Positions 1 through 12,254 of a stretch of 64,000 bases of DNA are shown in pieces. How positions within the stretch are numbered: position 1 is the stretch's first letter; every line of letters begins with the position of its first letter. The stretch is from Apricaphanius iberus (lineage: Eukaryota > Chordata > Actinopteri > Cyprinodontiformes > Aphaniidae), in assembly GCA_028564705.1 (NCBI GenBank), contig JAPXFQ010002633.1, positions 147,001 to 211,000 on the forward strand, in the 5' to 3' direction. The translations under genes and the position numbers were made by a program. The notes beneath the pieces were generated by a model. That model was given only the letters and a program-made list of their open reading frames with translations, was not told the origin of the DNA and did not search any database.

Positions 1-1454
1 GTGCCTAATGTTGTCCTGAGAGCCTTACCGTGTGGAGAAAACAGCAAAATAGTTTTTAACATACACTAGCAGGATTTCTTCTTTTTTGTTTCACTTAGGT
101 CGAAACCCAATTTAGGTCATGCAGATATCCCTTGTGGTTCTCCACATGACAAGAAAAGCAATATGCTTTAATGAACCTTGTTTTCACAGCAAGAATCTAA
201 AACCCCTAATTGGATTTTTTGCAGGAAGCATTTTCTGATGTCTTCCTTAGAAATTTAATAATTTCTTAAAAACTGGCATAATTTTATAGCAGAGTGAAAA
301 TATATTTAGAAAGTACACTGTGCCTTTTTGATTATGTTGTTGCGCTAAGAATAGTCCCCTTGTGACTTGTCTAATTAGTTAAAGAGCATATGGGATGTTT
401 TTCAAACATCTATTTTACGTTTTATGTAAGATTTGTATGGTACGGTACTCTTTTTTTGTAAGACATACTAATGGAAAGTAATATAGTTTTGAGATCAAAG
501 ATTAAGGTTTAAGTTTATTTAAATGTTTTTTTTTTTTGTTCTAATGTGTTCCCAATTTTGTTACACTTAATGCTGCATGGCAAAACAGGTCATTCAGGAA
601 ACACTTACTGCAAGTATCCATATTACTGAATGAGCAAATCCACAAGAAAAATATGTTTTGTGTGGTATTCCAAGTGCCAGGTTATTAGGAAGGGTCACTG
701 CCAGAGCACCATGTCATCAGTGGTGGCAAACAAAATGGATTTTATTGTTTTACTCACAAAAATGATTTCTTTGTTTACTTTCATGATCATCCATTGGAAA
801 GTAAATGATTCCCGTATTTTTTCATTGTCAACAGTAATTAAATATCGTCATTAACCAATGAGGTGCCAGTACTGTCTTTTATAGGTAACTCATATGGATT
901 AGGATAAACATGTGATCTTATCAGATTTTTAGCTTTTGCCAGAAAGGTACCTTTATTCAAGAATTAAACTTTTACTTGTAATGCATACTGTTTTCCAGCA
1001 GATAAAAGTGTAGCTTAACAAAAATATCCATTACAAAATATTGTGAATGTCCACTAAGGTAGGATTATTTTTATGGGACATGCTCTGCCCCTCTCTGTCT
1101 ACATTTAAGTAAGGTTACTTGATTACATGTAATAATCAAGTAATATCCTTAGAATTGTTCACTAAAGGTCTCACAAACGGTTCTTAAATGTGCCTGATTT
1201 GTACACTCAGACTGTTCTTGAAATAAAACATTTATTTAAGAAATATCACTGCCTTCAACCACCAGCAATGTTAACATTCTGTCAATAGCAGATCAATTGT
1301 GTGACTTCTTTTTCCATAAGATACACTATTTCCTGCATTTGTACTTGTAGCATTGTCTTAGAAAGCTCTGGGTATTTGCATTACTGGAGTGCTGCACTTG
1401 ATAAGAAACATTTTGTGCTGGAAATGTAAGCGTATGAGTAGGAATAGATAGGGA
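1..1454. other. No gene seen; AT-rich DNA
   Basis: I see no recognisable gene or repeat here. The longest open frame (630-854, plus) is 74 codons with no known motif. Short poly-T runs occur near 526-538. Confidence 0.6.
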
Positions 1455-2100
1455 GTTGATTCCAAGAGCAGGCTCAAGACTCACCTTTTTAGCTTAGCCT
1501 TTAACTAATTATTATTTATTAAAATATTTTTAATCGCTCAGCATGTTTTACCTGATTTAATTTTTAGTTTAACTTTTAACTGCTTATTTATTAATCTGCT
1601 TTGCATTTTTATTATTTGTTTTACACTTATTGTTTTATACTTTATATACTTTATATTTTATTAACTTTATATTTTAATGTATTTTAATCTTTCTTGCCAG
1701 TGTTTCCTCTCTGGGGGCCCCCTGCATCGGGGGCGATGGTCGGCTGTGGCTGCCTGGGTGCCCCCCAGGTAGCGCTTGGGTGAAAGTGGGGTTACCATCC
1801 CTCCCTCCTCTGGGCGCTCTGGGTCGGAGCCTTGGTTGCTGCTGTTGATCTGCTGCTACTAATGCAGATGGCTCCCATGATGGCATTTCCTGGCTATCTG
1901 TACTCAGCCCGCTTTTTGTAGCTTCTAAGTGTGTGTGTGAGTGAGTATGGCTGATGTTGGGAAGGGGTTGTATTTGCATTGATGATTTTATTTTTGAAGG
2001 GGGGGGGTTATGGGGTTATTTCAAATCTGGAAAGCACTTTGAGTAACTTTGTTTGTTTGAAAAGCGCTTTATAAATAAAGTTTGATTGATTGATTGATTC
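1455..2100 (+). mobile_element. LINE/retroposon 3' end, copy 1 (L2-like)
   Basis: The right end is a retroposon tail: an AAGCGCTTTATAAATAAAG motif followed by GATT repeats at about 2082-2100. A second divergent copy lies at 11336-11577 and shares the CCTGGCT...TGTACTCA block, the GTGTGTG stretch and the tail. The middle (about 1700-1880) is unusually GC-rich for the window. A 101-codon open frame on the minus strand (1674-1979) is low-complexity and opposite to the tail, so I do not call it a gene. L2 or a related clade is an inference from the tail; the left boundary is uncertain. Confidence 0.6.
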
Positions 2101-2135
2101 TTTGAAACTGACATTTATTCACAAGCTTGTCTTGA

Positions 2136-2240
2136 TAGGCAAGAAAATTGTATGTGTATAGCACACTTTCAACACAAGATAGTTCAAGGTGCTTTACATT
2201 ATAACAGAAATATGAAATTGAAAACATAAAATCAATTAAA
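2136..2240 (-). mobile_element. Retroposon tail fragment, copy 1
   Basis: The stretch with GTATAGCACACTTTCAACAC followed by TTCAAGGTGCTTTACAT matches, in the same orientation, the better copy at 27936. Read on the minus strand it is the 3' end of a common teleost LINE-type repeat. Only about 100 bp remain. Confidence 0.6.
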
Positions 2241-3714
2241 AAAAATGTCAGATAATGCTTCAGCAGAACATGCCTTGATATCGTGGCATGATTTGTATAC
2301 CATAAGACCGTAGGACATTACACACCACAATAACATAATAACTTAAAAGAAACATACACAAAAAACAAAAATACACTTTGCACACTAGGATTCCACTGTG
2401 ATTAAAAAAAGATAAGACAAAGTCAATAATATCTTGTTGGTTGCTAGTCATGAAAATAGGTTTTTAGCTCCTTAACTACTTACTTACTTACTCCTTTACT
2501 ACATTTTAGACCCCTTTTGTGACTCTAAAAAAAAAAAAAAACATCTAGCGATAAATCTAGCAACGTTATTTGTGTTACCGGAGACCTTTTGGAGACTCAC
2601 TGAAGAGCAGTGCCGCTCTTTCATTTCAAGTGCAGACACCAGGCAACCAGTCCTCCTGCCCATCTCACCTGCTCAGGACCAGCTACTGTCAGAGCAGATG
2701 CTTATCTTATATCTAGTCTTTTTATGGGCCTAAGACCTGTCTTGAGCTAACAAATTTGTTGGAAGATATTAAGTGGACCATGGTGGATCGAAAAGGACTT
2801 TGGGGTGGTTGCCAGAAGTGCTCACTGTATCTGCAGTTGTGATTTTATCTTTGAATTGGCTTACATCATTAGAAACACAAGTCTCTTAGAGTTCAGATGA
2901 TCTATAATATGCACATAGAATTTGGTTTAGAAGATTGGCAGATTTAAACCTGGAAGTATAGGCAACATTTTACCCTGAACACTGAAGGGAAATAAATATT
3001 AAAAGTAACTATTCATAACTTATTATCAGATTCTGTATACATTTAGCATGTTGTTATTCTAAAATAAAACTGATAGATTCTGATTAGACGTCCAGATATA
3101 CTGTAGATCTAGATTATGTCTAAACGAAATGTATACAGTCGGAGCCCATTTGTCCACAGTTCAGATGCCGCTGTTTTGCCCACCCTCCTAGACAAACCAG
3201 ATCTTTTGGAAATGTAAACAGGTTTAAGACTGCTTCTCCGGTGTTGGAACAATATTGTGACATCCACATTTGCCGTTGTTCCATCAAAAAACAATTCAAA
3301 AAGTTAGTTTTCTCTCTGAAATTCTACTAATTACATCAATGCTGCTTTCTTCCATAGGGACAGAAAATGATAGATTTTTAAAATAGCATTTGATCCAAAG
3401 TGTCAGCCCCTCCCATATATTCACACTTCTGTGCAAAGTATTTATTTTGGTTATATCGTATATGAATTTAATAAAGTATACATGAAAATGATGTCACAAG
3501 GACTTCAAAGATCACCCTTATTTAGTTCTTAAGCCTCATTCAGCTTCACTTTTATAGCATTGAAAGAGTAATTCATATCTCTGTATCGACAGTCTGAGGG
3601 ATATCTGCCGCCTTTGCAGTATCTTGCGAGATTTTCAGTTCAGCACCAATCTTATGTTAGAGTTTATTAATAAGCATCTTAAAGCTTTTATACATTTAAA
3701 GGCTTTAACTAACC
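2241..3714. other. No gene seen
   Basis: I find no recognisable feature. A poly-A run lies at about 2527-2541. Open frames here are at most 63 codons and unremarkable. Confidence 0.55.
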
Positions 3715-3835
3715 CTCTATCTATTTTCTTAACCGCTTATCCTCAAGGGGTCGCAGGGGGGGCTGGTGCCTATCTCCACCTGTCAATGGGCAGGAGGCGG
3801 GATACACACTGGACAGGTCGCCAGTCCATCACAGA
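3715..3835 (-). mobile_element. tRNA-derived SINE, 3' part
   Basis: On the minus strand this reads as the 3' half of a widespread teleost SINE: CTGGCGACCTGTCCAGTGTG, then CCGCCTCCTGCCC, then GGATAAGCGG and a short AT-rich tail. The head of the same family is preserved separately at 22752-22949. The 76-codon open frame overlapping it (3624-3854, plus) comes from the repeat, not from a gene. Confidence 0.7.
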
Positions 3836-6800
3836 TATAGCCAAAGTTATATAATTTCATACCAACTTACATCTAAATGCATTTAACTTAAATGAACAAA
3901 GCATGAAATATAAGCATTTAGTTAGTACAGAACATGTTTAAATATTGCACTGTAAATACTTAAACAACACTTAAAGGCTTACATAAACCATCACAATTAA
4001 ACAGGCCATATGTTGTACAGTAGTACATATGTATCAAATTAAGACTATGATCTGAATGTCTTGCTGATATCAATATTCATGGGAACAGTCAATGTTTCCT
4101 GTTCTTAGCCAAAAGGTATAAAATAACAATGTGGTCTCCTGCTCATCTTGCACATTTGCTTCAGGTCTCAACAAGTGTGTACAGTGTTGATATTCCTTAT
4201 ACTTTGATGGGTGGTTGTTTTGAGCTAATTGAGCTTTTTTTCTTTTTAAACAAAACCAGCTATTTTGTACGTCTAACATCAACGATACATTTCACTGTAC
4301 ATACCTGCCTTCACAGGATTCATTATCTGTTTTTGGACCATTCTTTGTAAACCTCAGAGATGGTCAGTTCTGAAATACTCAGAATAGTTTCCTGGCACCA
4401 ACAACCATGTCATCTTCAAAGTCAATTAAATCCTGTAATTTCCCTACTCGTATGCTCTGTTTTATGTTTTGGTTCCTGGCAATGTGATTTGCTAGTTCTC
4501 TGTTTTTCCAAACAAGGAATTGAACAGTTGTAGCTAGTAACATTACCAAGGAGTGCAATGTTACATTCAAAAATAAATAAATTAATTAATTAATTAAAAA
4601 AATATATATAATCATGATAAAGACTGATAGGATTTAAAAAGCAGAATTAAAATATGGTGATTTGGCTTTTCTTAATGAACAAACCAATCTATCAGTGCCA
4701 CATCACATTGATGCAGTAAATAATGTAAAGGGAGGCCCGGTTGAGCAAACTGAAATGAACAGCCATATCATATAACTGAAATTTCTTCTTAAAATATAAA
4801 TTTTGTATGCATCTTATTTAATATAAAATCTTCTGAGACACTCAATTTTGATTTATTGTTTTTATACCTTAATTAATATCAGAACCATGTATATAGTATA
4901 AAAGCGTTACTTCAAAATATGTTTTTAGATGTACAGTAACTGTATGTGGCAGCTTTTCACGAGGTTTCTAGTGACTGCAGCAAAATATGGCAACATACAT
5001 GATAGTCTTACATACACACAAACACACACACAAACACAAAACAACAATGTATTCTGAAGGAATCATTTATATAACTCCTAACTTGTTGCCTCTAGACAAA
5101 GCTAATTAGACATTGATAGTGTAGACAATGATACATTGATTGGAAGCAAGTTCATTAAAACCACTTTATACCAAAGACTCAAATAAAAAGCAATCTCGCT
5201 TTTAACACCTGTAAAAGCCAATTGTAAGTCTTGTGCACATTTTGCTTCTTGTCTTTTTTTAAGTAACTGATCGAACTACCTTGCTTAGCTAAATTATGTA
5301 TCTTATGAACAAAGCTCACATAAAAAGTGTTACCAATGTATGCAGCATGCAGTGATGTAGGTGTTTCATGCAGTGTAGCTCTAGGCCATGTCCAGCTAGC
5401 AGTTCCATATGCCAGCCTTCAAATCAAAGGATACCCCACACTAGCTGCTGAGTCATCAAGCAAACTTATCAACCAGTTTCTCTATGACACTGTTTGTTTT
5501 TCTGGACTATTGCTCAGTTAGAAAAGAGTAAATTGAAGATGAAAATTGACATTTTTCAGAAAACTGCTTTCATTTCAAATTAAACAGATAGACTTGATGA
5601 GGTCTCTTCATTCAGCAGTAAGGTCACCATTTTCAGGTGTAGGTGGCTTCATGATTTACAAAGAATTTTTCTGAATCAGTTTTGCAATTCATCACTAACG
5701 GTAAAAACTTTGGATGTGGGCCTCCAGGAACATGGATAATATACTTTAATCAGAGAGGGGTGCCTTGCACCTCTAAGCAACAGTCTAATCTATTTTCTTC
5801 TACGCCTCGGTAAGATCCCCCCTGAAGTTGTCTTTTCTTCATAACTGGCTTACCACAAGAATGCAATCCCTGTAGTCTAGGTCCTTATTATACTATCTTT
5901 GTCTAGTTACTCTTGAAGTTTTGGCTTTTGCTACAGTTCATCCCTAAACTCTCTTTATTCCATAATTCCTTTAACAGCTACAGTTGTCCTTGTTACATAC
6001 ATTCTCTCAATGTTTTCATTTGCTATTAGTCTTAATCTCAAAGTGAAAAATAAATAAATAAATAGACTTTGACAATTCAATCTTTTCAAAATGTATTCAT
6101 ACAATTTGTACTTAATTAAACAGAAAAATATATATTTTAAATTAACTTTTTGATGCTGTTTTCATTTGCTGAATTTCTAGGATGAGAGTTTTATTTTCAA
6201 AAGGAGGTCTTCTTAAGTTAAATATTTTCAGTGTTATTGAAAGCAAGGGTGATGCAACATTGTGGCCAACACATCTAGAGTTTTTTTTAATTGTCAGTAA
6301 CATCCCGTTTATTTTCATTTTCAAAGGTAAAGCTGTATTACGATATTGTGCTTGACTTAACTCTCTGTGGTTGAATTGTTTCACATATATTTCTGTGGGA
6401 AAGATATTCACAGGCTTCTGAATAGCCAGTTGTATTAGTTAAATCATGCATTTGAATCAGGAGGAAGTGTGAAATTTGCCAAAGATAAATAGAAAAAAGT
6501 CATCTTGCCATATCCTCACTGGTTGCTAGGCAGCAGTGACATTTCCATCTTCTCCAAACAGTCTTTGTTTAAGGGAGAGATTTAAAGGGAGATAAATAAA
6601 TTGACTCTAAAAGACAGAGAAAGTGTAATCCTTACCTAGTGTGAATAGTGTCAGTGGAAATAGCAATACCATATGATATACACACATTTACAAACCTGAA
6701 AAGTTGTACGCATTTTGCATAGCTGGTAAGCAATTTTGACATCTAAATACGCTGGTACAACTTGACCCTCTAAACTAAGCTGAGGACATGTCAGCTGCGG

Positions 6801-7235
6801 ACATGTCAGTTCTGTGCTACATGTGCACTTGCAGTTGCCTACTCATGTCTGACAACACAATACAGCAGTGTGGTGAAGCAGTTTCAGCCAATCATTGTAA
6901 AAAAGCGAAGCATAACCAGTCTACCTAACGTAAAATCTGCTTATCTCCATCTCCCTCCTCAATGCCGTCCTCCATACCTCCACTTTTGCACTTGCTCAGC
7001 TCTGCCTCTCCGTCCCCCACTCGCTGCTGCAGCTGAACCTTAAACAGGTAAACTGTGTGTGTTTCAGTGGACTTTCAGCTTTTAGTAAATTTGAAGTTTT
7101 ACTTGAAACGTTAATTTCAACATGGAAACGTTTTGGCCGAAGTCAAAGTGAAAAATGAAAAATAAGGATTTGCAAGTTTTTTTCCCCTAGTAAATCTATC
7201 AATAATGTTAAACAACAGACCTGCGAAACAGAACA
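3836..7235. other. No gene seen
   Basis: This is anonymous AT-rich DNA. It holds short CA-rich sequence near 5014-5040, an (AATAAAT)-type run near 6046-6065, and a near-duplicate GGACATGTCAG motif at about 6784-6808. The longest open frame (6142-6411, minus) has 89 codons and no known domain. Confidence 0.55.
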
Positions 7236-7560
7236 GTGTCCATGTCCCTCGGAAGTTTATTGGAGTGGTCCCTTGTTTATTGCCGAGGTTACATTCTAAA
7301 AACAACACGCAACAGGCGAAATCCACAAAGTAGTCATTTTTATTTTTTACAATTACTCTATGTTTTAAGGCTGCAAAACCCCTCACCACACACTTTTCTC
7401 AGACATACATTAACATTTACTCACATTTCTCATGAGTTTAAATACACTCACATTTCACACAATCGTGAATTTTATCATAGCAAAGTCTTAACGTCACACA
7501 ACGTCTCAGTCCTTGTGCCCCTCAGGTGCATCTTTTTCCTCTGAGGGATAACAAAGTTAT
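7236..7560. mobile_element. Possible DNA-transposon end (Tigger/pogo-like?)
   Basis: The block GGCGAAATCCACAAAGTAGT, then ATGTTTTAAGGCTGCAAAAC and CCTCACCACACAC, resembles the subterminal part of a DNA-transposon repeat family I associate with vertebrate genomes. I cannot see a matching opposite end or a target duplication, so class and boundaries are tentative. The 102-codon plus-strand open frame covering it is probably incidental. Confidence 0.35.
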
Positions 7561-9473
7561 GTTTAGTTGTTTGGGCTTTTTTTTTTCTTTTTTTTCTTCT
7601 GGATAAGAGGCTTCTTATAACCAAACATGACAAACATCTGCAGGAGACACGACATGGAGGAGATTGACGATTCCCTCCAATTAATCAGGACGCAGAACAC
7701 AATGCACATTAGTACCCTGTGAAAAAAGCATGTAAAACTGTAGTCTACTATAAAAAACAGTGAGACCGTGAAAGGATAACCGCTGCATTATACCAATGGA
7801 CCACTGTAAATATCAAGAACAGAAGTTCATGCTTGTGACCCTCTAAAGTTCCTCATCGTGCATTTTGCACAACGTGTAATTATGATGTGGACATAAGCCA
7901 CCAGGGAGCTGCAGGTAAATTACAAATAAGCCCTCGTGGCTTGTGCACATGTGCTGTAAGCCAATAATTCTTAAAATCTTAAAAACAAAAAAGCTAGGTA
8001 AGCCAGGTAAAATTGTAAAACATGTCTATCAAATGTATAAAATAATAATTATAAACGTGTGTGCATGTATGTGTGTGTGTGTGTGTATTGCAGACTGTCA
8101 ATGCCATGTGGAGGTCAAAAAACATTTAAAGATTGTGGCTTGTACAGTACAAAATGTCTATATTTTCTTTATTAAATGTATTGTAATCTATTTTTTTTTA
8201 ACTAATTTTCAGCCAGTGAATGGGAAAAAATCAGTGAAAAGCAGCTGCACAGCACAAGTGGCCCTCAAAATCTTTTGACAAGGTTGGCAGGTCTGCCTTT
8301 ACACAAATACAACACAAAATCCTAAATTGAGTGATTTTTGTTCAATGTTTGTTAGAAGTCATTTGGAACTCTACATATCACACACAAGACATCATTTTTG
8401 TCTTTGTGTCTTGATGTATATTAGATACATTATTCAGTCTTTACTCTATTCTTACTTTTATTTCTCCTTCCTGTAATTATTTTTTATGTATGGCATGAAA
8501 AAAGTAATTGACTTATTCCCCCGGCATCCTGTTGTATCTCTTGAAACTTCTTCAGCTGTGAAGTGTTCTGGAATGACTATTACAATGATAATGTAAAGAA
8601 TATGTTTTTTTATGTGTGGGTCATTTTATCATGAGCCTAACTCATGTTTAAGAGCTGTATTTTGAATCCCATAAAGAGGCTTACGATTTCTATCATGGAG
8701 CAAAGCAAGCAGAGAACAGATTGGAAGGGAAGGAAGTATGCTGGTGATTCTTGTAGTTGCTGTGAAGAGACTACTGCAGCTTGTCTGCATATTGTTTTTT
8801 TTAATTATCAAGAAATGTCTAAACCAGAGAAATGAACAGTTTGGTAGCTCATGTTAATGCTCAGTGTTAAGTTAAAACACACATTAAACCTCAGAGGAAT
8901 CCACCCATAGTCTCACTGGATAAACAGTAAAACAGATCAATTGGTGTGAAGTTCCACAGTAGTAGGTGTCTCATTAATATGACAGACGGGGTTGTGTGTA
9001 AACACGAATGGTTATCCTAGTTCAGCAGATAAAATGCCTATGGTAATATTTGAAGCGCCTTAGCAGGTAAACATCACAAGAAAGATATTAAACATAGGTG
9101 TAGTTTTGGAGGATGACAAAAGTATCTTTATTTTAAAAAAAAGAAAAATCCAGACTACACAGAGCAGGGAAAATTTCACAAAAGAAAGAAAGTAAAAACT
9201 GTGAAATATTTCTAATTCTAAAGAATCTATTTCTGTACCAACAATACTGTACAGGGTCAATGACTGTCAGCCGAAGTAATCCATGAACTCTTGAAAAACA
9301 GGTAAGAAAACGGAAATTAAGGTTCATGGTAAAAACAAAGAAAATATGTAAAACACCCTAAATTTAAACAAGGTTGACCAATATTTGATAATATTTTGAT
9401 CTGAATAAAACTTAAGCCTAGAGGGGTTTGTTTGGGGTTACTGTAGTAATATAGGGTGCTGGAGAAGAGTTAA
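7561..9473. other. No gene seen; (GT)n tract
   Basis: A GT-rich microsatellite lies at 8057-8086. The open frame 7943-8278 (plus, 111 codons) runs through this tract and its peptide is low-complexity, so it is not called a gene. Nothing else is recognisable. Confidence 0.55.
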
Positions 9474-9572
9474 GGCAGGGCTCCCCAAGTCGAGCTACTA
9501 TCCTGCAACTTTTAGGTATATCAAATCAAATACCTTCACTCCCTCCTTGAAAATTCAGGGTGTGTTTATTTA
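9474..9572. repeat. Degraded miniature-element relic
   Basis: The order GGGCTCCCCAAGTC, then TATCCTGCAACTTTTAGGTAT, then TCAAAT resembles the left half of a teleost miniature transposon family whose opposite half reads back as its inverse. Only this half is visible, and it is clearly diverged. Confidence 0.35.
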
Positions 9573-10392
9573 TTTATTTTTTATAATGCACTTCTACTGG
9601 CATATTTTGATTTAAGATTTCAAAATATTAGTGTGGCTTGTAGTGGAGTGTGAAGGTGCTGGAATGAGAGTCCTCAAAGACTGAGACCATGGTTCTGACT
9701 TGCTACCTCTGGTTTTGTTCTTGTCCTGAGTGGGGGAGTCCAAATATCTTGATTTCTCTTTTAAAAGTAAATGTCTATGGACTGAGTGATGGAAAGGCTT
9801 ACTTGTCTGCAGTCGCTGTTCCAGTTTGACATCGCAAGGAAAGACTTTTATATTTTAGTCTGTCTGAATTCCAAGCTTCTACTACAATCTCGAGCAAATA
9901 TATCAAATGACTTTATCAAGAAGTAAAGATCTCATGCCCACAGGACTAAGATTCTTAATACAAGAGTCTGGAATAAGCTATGTTATAGGGTTACTGGATT
10001 AACTCTCACAGGGTAAGAAGCTTAGTCATCCTGGTCGAACTTAGAGTAAAGCGACTACACTATTGCATTAAAAGGACAAAGTGATGTGGTCTGTACATCA
10101 TATAAGAATGATAATGTGTATCACTGAAACAAGATCCTGGGCTAGGTCCAGAACTCAATCGAGGGCTGGTATCTTCCTTCTGGTTTCAAAGTGCCTTGAA
10201 ATGGAGTTTCAGTGGAGATTCCTGTTGGTCCTTGGAAAATCAGTAGAAAAAACAATATAAGGCATGTGTCCCCTCCCAGTTACTCTAATTTTCGGAGTCT
10301 ATACTTGCTTTATTTAACTGTGCCTGGGGATTTATCTTACGTCCTTGGGTTTTGGTCTTATAATGGACAGTTGACATGGTGAGATTTGTGCC
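9573..10392. other. No gene seen
   Basis: No recognisable gene, repeat or RNA. Confidence 0.55.
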
Positions 10393-10448
10393 CCAATGGC
10401 TAGAGAGGGCTGGCCTACAGGACACCACAGAGACACTCATTTTGGCAG
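10393..10448 (+). mobile_element. 56-bp piece of the RLE-type LINE
   Basis: This segment matches 13352-13407 at 54 of 56 positions, including TGGCTAGAGAGGGCTGGCCT. It encodes WLERAGLQDTTE in the matching frame. Similarity stops sharply on both sides, so it is an internal scrap of the same LINE family rather than an end. Confidence 0.8.
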
Positions 10449-11335
10449 ATTAAGTCCAGTCCCATTGTGGCCTCTAACACAGGTACAATAGATTGATGGA
10501 CAGACATTAAAGGCTCAGAATGTCAATTTGTTTTGTTATGCAGCCACTGGGCCTCAGTTTCCCCAGTGACATTCAGAGTGTAATGGAGTAAAAAAAGTCC
10601 AAAATGTTCCTAAAGACTACAAAGAAGAATCAGAAGTATGAAGTGAGTGGGATCCGGAAGGACAGCTTGATCCAAGACATGTGCTTCACTCTTCTGTTCA
10701 AGCTTCTTTCTGACAGATGAAGATAAGCAGCTGATGATGTGTATCAGGGTCGACAGGGGCCTGTCAACAATGTCCCTGGGCCACACAAAACTTAGACATT
10801 CCATAGAATACAGCACAAAAAGAAATGGCCAGTACATTATAGAAGGGGGAATGACCAATTTTGGGTCTACTTCTAAAATTATCGCCTTAAACGTTGTTAC
10901 ATAAATCTATTTCAGATCATTTGAAAAAGAAAATTAAACAATTGAGAAGCCCTTTGAAATAAGCAGTGTCTATATTTTTGAGAACTACTGAGTTATTTTG
11001 TTTTTCATTGGTGATCCTAAAAGGAACACAGCAAATTACATATTAGAATGGGAATTCTTCCCAAACCAAAGATGCTGAATACGGTTCACTTTTAGCTAAA
11101 CAAGACAAAGAGAATGGCATTATTCAAAAACAAAGAGGCTGTGTAATTAGGAAATTACATGAGCTGTTAAGACAGAGAAAAGCAACATGTCAGTAAATGT
11201 TAAAAAAAAGCAAAAATGTGATTACTTTTGAGACTGTCATGTAGGGAAGACTGATCCTGACAAAATGGAAAACAAATAATTAAATGTTGAAATAAATACA
11301 TTAATAAATCCATTTGTTAATACAATTGGAAATAA
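10449..11335. other. No gene seen
   Basis: A minus-strand open frame (10610-10858, 82 codons) has no recognisable domain. The right part (11240-11335) is rich in AAATAAAT-like words that foreshadow the AT-rich tract at 11578-12010. Confidence 0.5.
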
Positions 11336-11577
11336 GTTACCTGGCTCTTCTGTACTCACCCAATATGGCCAATATCCTTTTTATTGCTGCTCTTGAGTGT
11401 GTGCTCACATGGGGGTTGGGTTAGAGGGATATAAATAAAATATTTCTTTTAAATTCCTGGGGTGAGGGATGGGAATGTGGTTTATATGGGGTCATATATA
11501 ATCTGTATAACACTTTTAAGTTGCAATTTTTTAATTGAGAAGCGCTTAATAATTAAAGTTTGATTGATCTATTGAAG
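11336..11577 (+). mobile_element. LINE/retroposon 3' end, copy 2 (L2-like)
   Basis: This is a divergent partner of the 1455-2100 repeat. It shares a CCTGGCT(C/A)T...TGTACTCA block, GTGTGTG, a GGGATGGG...TATGGGGT stretch and the tail GAAGCGCTTAATAATTAAAG followed by TTTGATTGATC. It is truncated on the left relative to copy 1. It sits inside AT-rich AAATAAAT-type sequence found on both sides. Confidence 0.6.
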
Positions 11578-12010
11578 TAAATAGATAAATGTGTAAATCT
11601 GTAATTAAAATGGGAAATAATTAAATATCAAGAAATAATATCACTGTTTTCACATTTATTTATAAGTGTATGGTAAAGAGGTGGCCTTTTCTACCACTGA
11701 TCTAAACCTTACATTTGAGAGGAAAAAGCTGAAATAAAGGCATTAATGATAAATATGGGGATAATAAAATGTGGAACGAAGAAAATTTGGAATGCCTACA
11801 TGTCGAAATGAATAAATACTTGTATTTGTTTCCACATACATGTATTGATGTATTTATTTAATTTTTATTTCCTCATATATTAATTTACTTCAAAGTTTAT
11901 TTACAGATGCATTTACTTCCATATTTATTTATTTCCACATTATTTACTTTCTTCCAAATGTACTTTCAGATACAATTACTAAAATGTATTAATTAATTAA
12001 TTAATTTTCA
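11578..12010. repeat. AT-rich cryptically periodic tract
   Basis: Words such as TTTATTTATTTCC and ACATTTATTTA recur with loose spacing, first as AAATAAAT-like words and from about 11815 as their complement, ending in an (ATTA)n run at 11986-12003. This looks like a decayed simple repeat. No coding signal is visible. Confidence 0.5.
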
Positions 12011-12254
12011 ATTTTGGCGTGATCAGTCCTCCATAAGCATGAAAAGATTGAATGAATACTGTATGTTGCATTATCTTGTGTTGTTTACAGTATACTTACA
12101 TTAAACAATGTAACAGGCGTTATGGGCTAGGTTGCTTGACGAAGACAGCTTGTTTTTAGAGCAGTATCTTTTTATCTTGCCACTCTGAGGGTATGTAGGG
12201 ATATCTTTGTTTATATATATTGTACATTTCTGCCTTGTTCCAGTAGCTCCTTGT

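Noticed and set aside
1674..1979. Minus-strand 101-codon frame rich in P, Q and H
   Set aside because: It lies inside a LINE/retroposon 3' region whose tail points the other way.
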